Assembly: GCA_027051265.1 (NCBI GenBank)
Contig: JALTZH010000014.1
Span: 1-6,949 of the forward strand
Source of the DNA: an archaeon
GTDB taxonomy: Archaea > Hydrothermarchaeota > Hydrothermarchaeia > JALTZZ01 > JALUTC01
Length of the DNA: 6,949 bases
Direction of reading: 5' to 3'
Shown here: piece after piece, positions 1 through 4,084 of the stretch
How positions within the stretch are numbered: position 1 is the first letter of the stretch
How the letters are laid out: the number at the start of each line of letters is the position of its first letter
Notes under the pieces: generated by a model
Told to the model about the DNA's origin: nothing
The model's input: only the letters and a program-made list of their open reading frames with translations
The model's database searches: none
Translations under genes and position numbers: made by a program

Positions 1-268
1 ACCTTTAAGAAATCCTAAATTCGAAATCCTAAACACTAAACAAACCCTAAAATAATTTATCAATTTTCCAATTTTCAATTAACCAACGAATTTTCCAATG
101 ATTTAATGTTTCAATGGTTTAAACCATAACATACTGACACTTAGTACAGCGTTTAGGGGTTTATTAATTCATTAGAAAATTGAGTAATTGATTGTAAATT
201 AATAAATTGAAAATTTGAAAATTTGTAAATTGCCTTAAGTAGATTCCCTAAAACATATTTCCAGTCAC
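1..268. other. AT-rich noncoding spacer, Patescibacteria-like
   Basis: I see no plausible gene here. The stretch is built of reiterated short words: 'aaatcctaaa' near 10-35, 'caattttcca/caattttcaatt' near 60-80, and 'gaaaatttgaaaatttg' near 208-224. From general knowledge, such degenerate AT-rich spacers are common between genes of CPR/Patescibacteria genomes recovered from metagenomes. They look different from the archaeal spacers further right in this window. The taxonomic reading is inference from style, not from a match. Confidence 0.5.
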
Positions 269-289
269 CCTGTCATCCGAGGGGACAGG
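269..289. repeat. GC-rich hairpin, bacterial intergenic repeat type
   Basis: A 6-bp inverted repeat, cctgtc (269-274) against gacagg (284-289), encloses a 9-nt loop. The left arm runs into 'tgtcatcc', the same start as the hairpin at 337-359, so both may be degraded copies of one interspersed element. Being G+C-rich, it stands out from the AT-rich spacer on its left. Confidence 0.45.
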
Positions 290-336
290 CATGCCAAGCA
301 GAGCAGGAGTCGGACAATGGCACCATCCATTCTGTC

Positions 337-359
337 ATCCCCCGACTTGATCGGGGGAT
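337..359. repeat. Palindromic repeat 'atcccccga-cttga-tcgggggat'
   Basis: A perfect 9-bp stem (337-345 pairs with 351-359) closes on the 5-nt loop cttga, inside a 'tgtcatccccc...gatccag' context. This is a widespread bacterial intergenic palindrome type seen in many genomes, including CPR bacteria. It lies upstream of the zinc-ribbon gene. Reading that frame from the ATG at 317 would translate the repeat into the first 28 residues, so a start at 401 is preferred. Confidence 0.6.
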
Positions 360-400
360 CCAGAAAACCAAAGCATTTTAACAAAATTAATCAAATATAT

Positions 401-1111
401 ATGTCCCATAAGCCCCTAACCAAAACCTGCCAATCCTGCAACAACAGCTTTACTATAGAACCAGAAGACTTTGAATTTTATGAAAAAATAGGAGTACCTG
501 AGCCTACCTTCTGCCCTGAGTGCAGAATGATAAGAAGAATGGTTTGGAGAAATGAAAGGACTCTATATTCAAGAAAATGTGATTTATGCAAAAAACAAAT
601 CATATCCATATACCCTGAAAACTCCCCATACACTGTATATTGCCAAAAATGCTGGTGGTCTGACAATTGGGATCCACAACAATATGCTCAAGATTATGAC
701 TTTGAAAAACCTTTTTTTGAGCAGTTTGGGGAATTAATGAGGAGAGTGCCTCATATATCAGTTTTTGGGTCAAGTAGAGTTAATAGTGAATATACGAATC
801 ATGTATTAGATTTAAAAAATTGTTATTTTGTATTTGCTACTGTGTTCAGTGAAGAAGTCTCTTATTCTAACCGCGTAGCAAAATGTCGTGATTGTTTTGA
901 TGTGTACATGGTTAAAGAAAGCGAGCTGTGCAGTGAACTGGTGAACTGTAGTAAAAGTAGTAATTTGTTTTATAGTATAAATTGTGATAATTGTTTGGAT
1001 TCTTTTTTTCTTTATGACTGTAAAAACTGTTCCAATTGTTTTGCCTGTACCAATCTTAGAAATAAACAGTATTGTATATTTAATAAACAATATACCATTT
1101 TTTACATTTAA
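401..1111 (+). CDS. Double zinc-ribbon, cysteine-rich protein, truncated at C-terminus
   Basis: The function is unknown. Numbering from the ATG at 401, the protein opens with CQSC (Cys10/13) and CPEC (Cys38/41), then CDLC (60/63) and CQKC (81/84) followed by WWSDNWDP, giving two probable zinc-ribbon folds. A cysteine-studded tail follows, with CRDC, CDNC and a CxxCxxCxxC run near residues 210-220. Such proteins recur in Patescibacteria and other uncultured bacteria and are, as I recall, longer than this one. The ATG at 401 is chosen because the in-frame ATG at 317 would translate an intergenic palindrome; no clear Shine-Dalgarno site is seen at either. The family-like sequence stops at Thr232 (codon 1094-1096). 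Only IFYI and a stop follow, read from apparently foreign DNA, so the true C-terminus is missing. Base composition is richer in G+C than in the genes to the right. Confidence 0.75.
   Translation: MSHKPLTKTCQSCNNSFTIEPEDFEFYEKIGVPEPTFCPECRMIRRMVWRNERTLYSRKCDLCKKQIISIYPENSPYTVYCQKCWWSDNWDPQQYAQDYDFEKPFFEQFGELMRRVPHISVFGSSRVNSEYTNHVLDLKNCYFVFATVFSEEVSYSNRVAKCRDCFDVYMVKESELCSELVNCSKSSNLFYSINCDNCLDSFFLYDCKNCSNCFACTNLRNKQYCIFNKQYTIFYI
1094..1105. other. Probable junction between bacterial and archaeal DNA
   Basis: The zinc-ribbon gene loses family-like sequence after codon 1094-1096. On the opposite strand, the plausible archaeal reading frame enters antisense of that gene at the same place. The join lies in a short T-rich stretch. 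It is flanked by near-identical 16-mers, 1078-1093 and 1106-1121, which differ at one base (aataaac versus aataaag). Neither of the convergent genes has a natural end here. This fits an assembly chimera or a genuine recombination point; the sequence alone cannot separate the two. Confidence 0.6.
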
Positions 1112-1306
1112 TAAAGAATATTCATTAAATTCTTCGGATAAAAATCTTGTTGCAATAAATTTAGGTACAACAGTTATGAGATGTTTGATTTCACTCTCGT
1201 ATAAAATTCTTGGTGTATATTCTAATTTATTATTATCATACTTTATTCTACATAACCTTGCTAATCCGTATTGTCTTAATATTCTTATCTCTTTTATATT
1301 AAACAT
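1097..1306 (-). CDS. Unidentified archaeal protein, N-terminal 70 residues only
   Basis: An ATG at 1306 begins 6 nt after the nuclease stop (1315-1313), in the same frame, so the two probably form an operon. The first 70 residues look like real protein, with a charged and hydrophobic mix such as GLARLCRIKYDNN, EYTPRILY and FNEYSLLNVKN. The frame then stays open down to 812, but that part is only the antisense of the zinc-ribbon gene. I therefore end the gene at the junction, about 1097. The pattern ARLxxI followed by EYTPRIL faintly recalls the N-terminus of archaeal tRNA-guanine transglycosylases (ARIGxI...ETPxI). That resemblance is weak and I do not assign a function. It could also be a chance open frame; the tight spacing to the nuclease argues against that. 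Confidence 0.45.
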
Positions 1307-1312
1307 AAATCT

Positions 1313-1951
1313 TTATTGTTTTTCAAGGTTTAACACATTATACTCTATCTCAGCAACAATATTTGCATTCTCAACAATTTTCTCATAAAGCTCTTCCTTT
1401 ACATTTAATTTGAATTCCTTAAAAACATAATTGCTTTTTGATATATAGATTATAGAATAATTTTTAAATCCCAGTATATAGGCATATGCATTCGCTTGAA
1501 GGATATGTTCATAAAACGGCTCAGATATTTCGTTGAAAATTCTTTCCGAAATTGTTTTTAACTCGTATACTGTTTCGTTGTTATAATCTACGATATCTGC
1601 TCTTCCTGATATTTTTATATACTTAGGAATTCTTTTCGATGGAAATATAACCTCTACCTTAGCTTCAATCTTTATATCATCCATATCTAAACTATCCTGA
1701 AAGATTCTATGTAAAATTTTTCCTATAAAAAATATTTTCAAAGATAGAATCTTTTGTTTTAAATATTCAATTATATATTTTCTATCTAGAATATTTTTGC
1801 TTAAAATGTATTGAACATATCTTTCTTGTATAATATCGAATATATTTTTTTTAGAAAGTTGTGAAATGTAATAATGATACGGTTCAAATTCTTTAAACTC
1901 TTCAAGATAATTTTCGATGATTTTTTTCTCTAAGATTTCATTTACATTCAT
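1313..1951 (-). CDS. Cas4/RecB-like PD-(D/E)XK nuclease, cysteine-free
   Basis: Predicted Mg-dependent DNA nuclease of the PD-(D/E)XK superfamily, 212 residues from the ATG at 1951. The core is visible: His81 in GKILHRIF, Asp119 in SGRADIVD, the Glu130-Leu-Lys132 triad in VYELKT, and Gln152 in LQANAYAYILG, the Q-x3-Y motif typical of Cas4- and RecB-type enzymes. Canonical Cas4 holds a 4Fe-4S cluster through one N-terminal and three C-terminal cysteines. This protein contains no cysteine at all, so it cannot hold such a cluster. The N-terminal 75 residues are helical and rich in Lys, Glu, Ile and Tyr. A GTG at 1960 is also in frame, but it lies inside the Shine-Dalgarno site, so ATG at 1951 is preferred. 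No cas genes or CRISPR repeats are near. A role in repair, or in a virus or plasmid, is possible. The superfamily call is firm; the biological role is unknown. Confidence 0.8.
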   Translation of the reverse strand: MNVNEILEKKIIENYLEEFKEFEPYHYYISQLSKKNIFDIIQERYVQYILSKNILDRKYIIEYLKQKILSLKIFFIGKILHRIFQDSLDMDDIKIEAKVEVIFPSKRIPKYIKISGRADIVDYNNETVYELKTISERIFNEISEPFYEHILQANAYAYILGFKNYSIIYISKSNYVFKEFKLNVKEELYEKIVENANIVAEIEYNVLNLEKQ

Positions 1952-1958
1952 GAACCGC

Positions 1959-1963
1959 ACCTC
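1959..1963 (-). promoter_or_regulatory. Shine-Dalgarno site of the nuclease gene
   Basis: The minus strand reads gaggt, then 7 nt, then the ATG at 1951. This spacing selects that ATG over the in-frame GTG at 1960, which overlaps the site itself. Confidence 0.65.
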
Positions 1964-1989
1964 ATTTTCATAAGGGACATCATAGAGAG

Positions 1990-1998
1990 ATTTATATC
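1990..1998 (-). promoter_or_regulatory. Putative TATA box for nuclease operon
   Basis: The minus strand reads gatataaat, a good archaeal TATA-like element about 40 nt before the ATG at 1951. A start site some 25 nt downstream would give a short leader of roughly 15-20 nt that still includes the gaggt ribosome site. This is inferred from sequence and spacing only. Confidence 0.4.
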
Positions 1999-2047
1999 AA
2001 TATTTATGACTTATTCCATGTATCACTTCACGTACTCCTACTCATAC

Positions 2048-2059
2048 CAATTATAATTG
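2048..2059. repeat. 12-bp perfect palindrome caattataattg
   Basis: A perfect 12-bp self-complementary sequence lies about 100 bp upstream of the nuclease gene. Such short AT-rich palindromes can be regulator binding sites, but they also arise by chance in AT-rich spacers. I see no second copy in the window. Confidence 0.25.
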
Positions 2060-2141
2060 TAGTAAAGTTATTCACACAATACATATACATATCTGCTTAA
2101 TAGTTAAGTTGTTAATCTCAAGCTATTAGCTCTGTGACTAC

Positions 2142-2179
2142 TAAGCTATTAAACTGGTTAACGTTAACGTTAGCAAATA
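2142..2179 (+). repeat. 38-bp repeat, copy 1 (palindromic core)
   Basis: The repeat consists of taagctattaaa, 6 variable bases (ctggtt here), then aacgttaacgttagcaaata. Copy 2 at 3121-3158 has the same orientation and length and matches at 34 of 38 positions, with all differences in the central 6 bases. The core aacgttaacgtt is a perfect 12-bp palindrome, extended to 14 bp in this copy (taacgttaacgtta). Sequences outside the 38 bp do not align between copies. It may be a regulator site or the edge of an inserted segment. Confidence 0.75.
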
Positions 2180-2345
2180 CTAACCTCCTCCCTGCCCTTT
2201 TCTTAGCGACGTTTTGTAAACATTTCTTATTTCTATCTTACATAATAGTTTCTGTAGTGAAATATGATGATATCTAGAGTTAAATATTTAAGAGACCAAG
2301 TTTTATAAAAGAAAAATCTTCATCCTTCAAATTATGATGTTCTTG

Positions 2346-2353
2346 TATAAATA
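2346..2353 (+). promoter_or_regulatory. Putative TATA box for coiled-coil gene
   Basis: tataaata lies 60 nt upstream of the ATG at 2406. Transcription starting about 25 nt downstream would leave a leader of about 30 nt containing the gaggt site. A second candidate, ttttataaaa at 2301-2310, would give a longer leader. Confidence 0.35.
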
Positions 2354-2394
2354 GTAATGAATTGGAGATACGTATGTTAAATAAAAATTTAGTA

Positions 2395-2399
2395 GAGGT
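2395..2399 (+). promoter_or_regulatory. Shine-Dalgarno site of coiled-coil gene
   Basis: gaggt is followed by 6 nt and then the ATG at 2406. This fixes the start there rather than at the in-frame ATGs at 2421 and 2430, five and eight codons downstream. Confidence 0.6.
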
Positions 2400-2405
2400 T
2401 TTATT

Positions 2406-2774
2406 ATGTTATTAAGGTTTATGGGGAATATGGGGGTAGATATATCAAAGATTAGGGAAGCATTGCTTGAGGACGAGGATTTTCTAAGAGGATTTGCGAT
2501 AAAGGTGGCGAAGCAAAAACCTCTACAAGAATTAATCCTAAAATCCGTTATACCAAACGTCGCCACAAAAAACGATTTGAAAGACCTTGAAACAAGAATC
2601 ATTCATTACATTGATAAAAGATTGGACGACATGAGAAATTACATCGATAAAAGATTAGATGATACGAGAAATTATATAGATAAAAGATTGGATGATATGA
2701 GAAAGCTTATAATTGCTACCTCAACGATCCTCGCTATCCTATTATCCGCACTAATCGGTATCCAATTGGTTTAA
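2406..2774 (+). CDS. Tail-anchored coiled-coil protein with three 11-residue repeats
   Basis: A 122-residue protein of unknown function. Residues 11-50 form a helical head (VDISKIREALLEDEDFLRGF and onward). ATKNDLKDLETRI (53-65) then leads into three 11-residue units, YIDKRLDDMRN, YIDKRLDDTRN and YIDKRLDDMRK (68-100). Eleven-residue periodicity indicates a hendecad coiled coil rather than a heptad one. Residues 101-122 (LIIATSTILAILLSALIG and on) form one hydrophobic segment at the extreme C-terminus, so the protein is probably tail-anchored with the coiled coil in the cytoplasm, likely as an oligomer. There is no signal peptide, catalytic motif or cysteine. The layout of short head, 'TKxDLKxLExRI' segment, hendecads and final membrane helix resembles small archaeal coiled-coil proteins and DUF1640/MCUR1-like proteins, but I cannot place it in a named family. 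The gene stands alone between the two 38-bp repeats. Confidence 0.8.
   Translation: MLLRFMGNMGVDISKIREALLEDEDFLRGFAIKVAKQKPLQELILKSVIPNVATKNDLKDLETRIIHYIDKRLDDMRNYIDKRLDDTRNYIDKRLDDMRKLIIATSTILAILLSALIGIQLV
2607..2705 (+). repeat. Three tandem 33-bp coding repeats
   Basis: Units 2607-2639, 2640-2672 and 2673-2705 each encode YIDKRLDD(M/T)RN/K. Each pair differs at about 5 of 33 bases, mostly at third codon positions (gacgac versus gatgat). This fits recent in-frame duplication held by selection on the protein. The copy number could vary between strains and change the length of the coiled coil by 11 residues per unit. Confidence 0.85.
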
Positions 2775-2832
2775 TTTCTGAAAGTAAAGCTTAAATAAGT
2801 AGAAACATTACCTATGAAATATGGATTTGTAC

Positions 2833-2839
2833 TTTTTTT
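2833..2839 (+). terminator. Possible T-run terminator after coiled-coil gene
   Basis: A run of seven T residues about 60 nt after the stop codon is followed by another T-rich patch (atcttttgttg). Archaeal RNA polymerase commonly terminates at T-runs without a hairpin. This is inferred from composition only. Confidence 0.35.
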
Positions 2840-2949
2840 CATCTTTTGTTGTTTATATAATTGTTTATATATTTTATGAGTACTCGATCTCATGAGTCGG
2901 GAGTGATACAAATCTCAGAAAGTTTAAGCTATAGTTGTAGTATTGAAAG

Positions 2950-3005
2950 TCAGCTAACCCCCTTATCATCATAAAATAAATCTCAGTTTGGAGGCTTTTC
3001 ATCAT
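2950..3005 (-). ncRNA. Archaeal C/D box guide sRNA
   Basis: On the minus strand all four boxes are perfect and correctly spaced. Box C atgatga (3005-2999) is followed by a 12-nt guide (aaagcctccaaa) and D' ctga (2986-2983). A 10-nt spacer, C' atgatga (2972-2966), a second 12-nt guide (taagggggttag) and D ctga (2953-2950) complete it. The 12-nt C-to-D' and C'-to-D distances and the 56-nt length are those expected of archaeal double-guide sRNAs. These assemble with L7Ae, Nop5 and fibrillarin to direct 2'-O-methylation. By the D+5 rule the targets would be the fifth base (C) of 5'-cuaacccccuua for the D guide and the fifth base (G) of 5'-uuuggaggcuuu for the D' guide. I cannot say which rRNA or tRNA carries them. 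Flanking bases give no strong terminal stem. The ends are set to the boxes; the transcript should extend a few nt on each side. Confidence 0.85.
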
Positions 3006-3053
3006 ATATAAACTTCTTACATAAGGCCTTGTATGGGTTTATTCTTTTTTAGG

Positions 3054-3093
3054 TATCTATTTCATAGTTGAACTCACACTACTCAAATAGATA
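3054..3093. repeat. 9-bp inverted repeat with 22-nt loop
   Basis: tatctattt (3054-3062) pairs with aaatagata (3085-3093). The stem is AT-only except one pair and the loop is long, so a stable RNA hairpin is doubtful. It lies upstream of the sRNA on that strand. Confidence 0.3.
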
Positions 3094-3120
3094 TGGAATT
3101 ACTTAAATCATCTCTCTGCT

Positions 3121-3158
3121 TAAGCTATTAAATTTATCAACGTTAACGTTAGCAAATA
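3121..3158 (+). repeat. 38-bp repeat, copy 2 (palindromic core)
   Basis: This copy has the same 12-base left part and 20-base right part as 2142-2179, with tttatc as the central 6 bases. It ends 31 bp from the stop codon of the DUF89 gene, on its downstream side. The palindrome here is limited to the 12-bp aacgttaacgtt. Confidence 0.75.
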
Positions 3159-3189
3159 TTTTTCAGTGAAAATAAGGTAGTGATACAAT

Positions 3190-4047
3190 TTAAATCTTTT
3201 TTATTACTAAACTTCCACGTGGAACATTTAAACTCTTTGCTACACTTGAACATTTTGCTTTTAATATATATATTAAACGACATCTAAACATATCTTCGTA
3301 TTCACTTAACGTTTCGTAATTTCCCATACCTTTAGATATTACTAGGATGTTTTTACTGTACAAGAATTCTTTGAATTTTTTATCCGCTTCATCTAAATTA
3401 ATACCAACACTTTTACCGGATGAGACTACTTCTCCGTTATAATACTTCTTAACATCATATATCGTTGCATCATCAAGTATAAAATCAGATTTTGCAGCTA
3501 CGATTATTTTTTTGTTATATTTTTTCTCTAACTTTTCTATTACATACAAATCTATTATAAACTCACCACAGTTATCTAAGATGTAAAGAATTCTATCATA
3601 TGTCTCTATTGCGTTAATTGCATCATTTACATTACCTATAATTTCTGACTTAAATATATTCTTATATTCTTTCTCAATGTTTTTAGGAAAAGTATGCTCT
3701 TTAACACCAAATTCAAAACCATTTGCTATAGCAGCTAGTTTAAGCAAGAATGATAATTCATTTTCTCGACGATGCTTTTTTATTATATCTAGTAACATCT
3801 TTGCCTTCTTATTACTTTCATCCTTTAATCGTTTGTATATATCGTCTTGGTTACTATATTTCCTTATAATTCTATATCTACCAGTACCTAGAATTGCAGG
3901 TACAACGTTTTCGTTAAGATTATTATTCAAAAACGATAAGAATTCTCTTAAAGCTTTTAGTTTAACATTTTCATCTTTTATGCAGAGATCTGCTTCAAAT
4001 TTTGCTCTAGATATTAAGCAAGGAATACATTCGGGTTGAATCTTCAT
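3190..4047 (-). CDS. DUF89 family metal-dependent phosphatase (archaeal CxxC type)
   Basis: A 285-residue protein of the DUF89/ARMT1-like family (PF01937). Members are metal-dependent hydrolases thought to remove phosphate from damaged or surplus phosphometabolites. Visible marks in order are Cys7-x2-Cys10 in ECIPCL, typical of the archaeal branch, and AAIANGFEFG (105-114), in place of the usual GNxIDFG-like motif. The metal-site motif LDNCGE follows, with Asp158 and Asn159. Next come AKSD (185-188) before LDDAT (191-195), where Asp193 matches the family's second Asp ligand, then SKGMGNYET (238-246). The ending KAKCSSVAKSLNVPRGSLVI is the conserved family C-terminus. Length is normal for archaeal members. 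The enzyme should be soluble and cytoplasmic; its true substrate is unknown. The ATG at 4047 is only 37 bp from the divergent carA start. No ribosome site is seen upstream, so the mRNA may be leaderless. Confidence 0.88.
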   Translation of the reverse strand: MKIQPECIPCLISRAKFEADLCIKDENVKLKALREFLSFLNNNLNENVVPAILGTGRYRIIRKYSNQDDIYKRLKDESNKKAKMLLDIIKKHRRENELSFLLKLAAIANGFEFGVKEHTFPKNIEKEYKNIFKSEIIGNVNDAINAIETYDRILYILDNCGEFIIDLYVIEKLEKKYNKKIIVAAKSDFILDDATIYDVKKYYNGEVVSSGKSVGINLDEADKKFKEFLYSKNILVISKGMGNYETLSEYEDMFRCRLIYILKAKCSSVAKSLNVPRGSLVIKKI

Positions 4048-4051
4048 AAAC

Positions 4052-4060
4052 TTTTAAAAT
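4052..4060 (+). promoter_or_regulatory. Putative TATA box for carAB
   Basis: ttttaaaat is centred about 29 bp before the carA ATG. That is the right distance for a transcript starting at or next to the ATG, and no Shine-Dalgarno site precedes carA. The archaeal leaderless arrangement is inferred. Confidence 0.5.
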
Positions 4061-4069
4061 AAAATTTCA

Positions 4070-4077
4070 AATATTTT
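4070..4077 (-). promoter_or_regulatory. Putative TATA box for DUF89 gene
   Basis: The minus strand reads aaatattt-like sequence centred about 26 bp upstream of the ATG at 4047, suited to a leaderless mRNA. It lies between the carA TATA box and the carA start. The two promoters would therefore overlap face to face and might compete. Confidence 0.4.
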
Positions 4078-4084
4078 TATTAAG

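Larger units (their letters stand above)
1964..2405. other. Noncoding region between divergent nuclease and coiled-coil genes
   Basis: About 440 bases with no gene I can support. It holds the likely nuclease promoter (1990-1998), a 12-bp palindrome (2048-2059), the first 38-bp repeat (2142-2179) with a loose partial echo 'aagctatta' at 2120-2128, and likely TATA boxes for the coiled-coil gene (2301-2310 or 2346-2353). I saw no tRNA fold and no complete C/D guide RNA here. The length is large for an archaeon whose other divergent pair in this window is only 37 bp apart. Confidence 0.5.
2840..3189. other. Noncoding region holding sRNA and second repeat
   Basis: About 350 bases with no protein gene I can support. 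It contains two TATA-like words near 2853-2874, overlapping short palindromes gagtactc and ctcatgag (2878-2895), the C/D sRNA on the minus strand (3005-2950), a 9-bp inverted repeat (3054-3093) and repeat copy 2 (3121-3158). I saw no tRNA cloverleaf. Confidence 0.5.

Noticed and set aside
478-666. Minus-strand 62-codon frame
   Set aside because: It lies wholly antisense to the well-supported zinc-ribbon gene, with no start signal or recognisable motif.
552-737. Plus-strand 61-codon frame
   Set aside because: An alternative frame inside the zinc-ribbon gene; no ribosome site and no family features.
812-1096. Continuation of the minus-strand frame below 1097
   Set aside because: From Gly71 onward it is the exact antisense of the zinc-ribbon coding sequence, with low-complexity Ile/Thr runs. 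It stays open by chance.
984-1388. Plus-strand open frame of 134 codons across the junction
   Set aside because: It is a shifted frame of the zinc-ribbon gene joined to the antisense of the two minus-strand genes, with no domain-like sequence. Its hydrophobic look comes from T-rich antisense codons.
2120-2151. aagctatta occurring at 2120-2128 and 2143-2151 as a possible CRISPR-like or tandem repeat
   Set aside because: Only nine bases, two copies with 23-bp spacing, and no further periodic copies; not a CRISPR array.
2264-2270. atgatga as a possible box C of another C/D sRNA on the plus strand
   Set aside because: No ctga follows at 12 nt and no C'/D pair is present; a single box in AT-rich DNA is not enough.
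2327-2602. Minus-strand 91-codon frame
   Set aside because: Mostly antisense to the coiled-coil gene, which has a ribosome site, repeats and a membrane helix.
3677-4039. Plus-strand 120-codon frame rich in Ser/Leu/Phe
   Set aside because: Antisense of the DUF89 gene; the composition is what reverse-complement Lys/Glu-rich coding gives.
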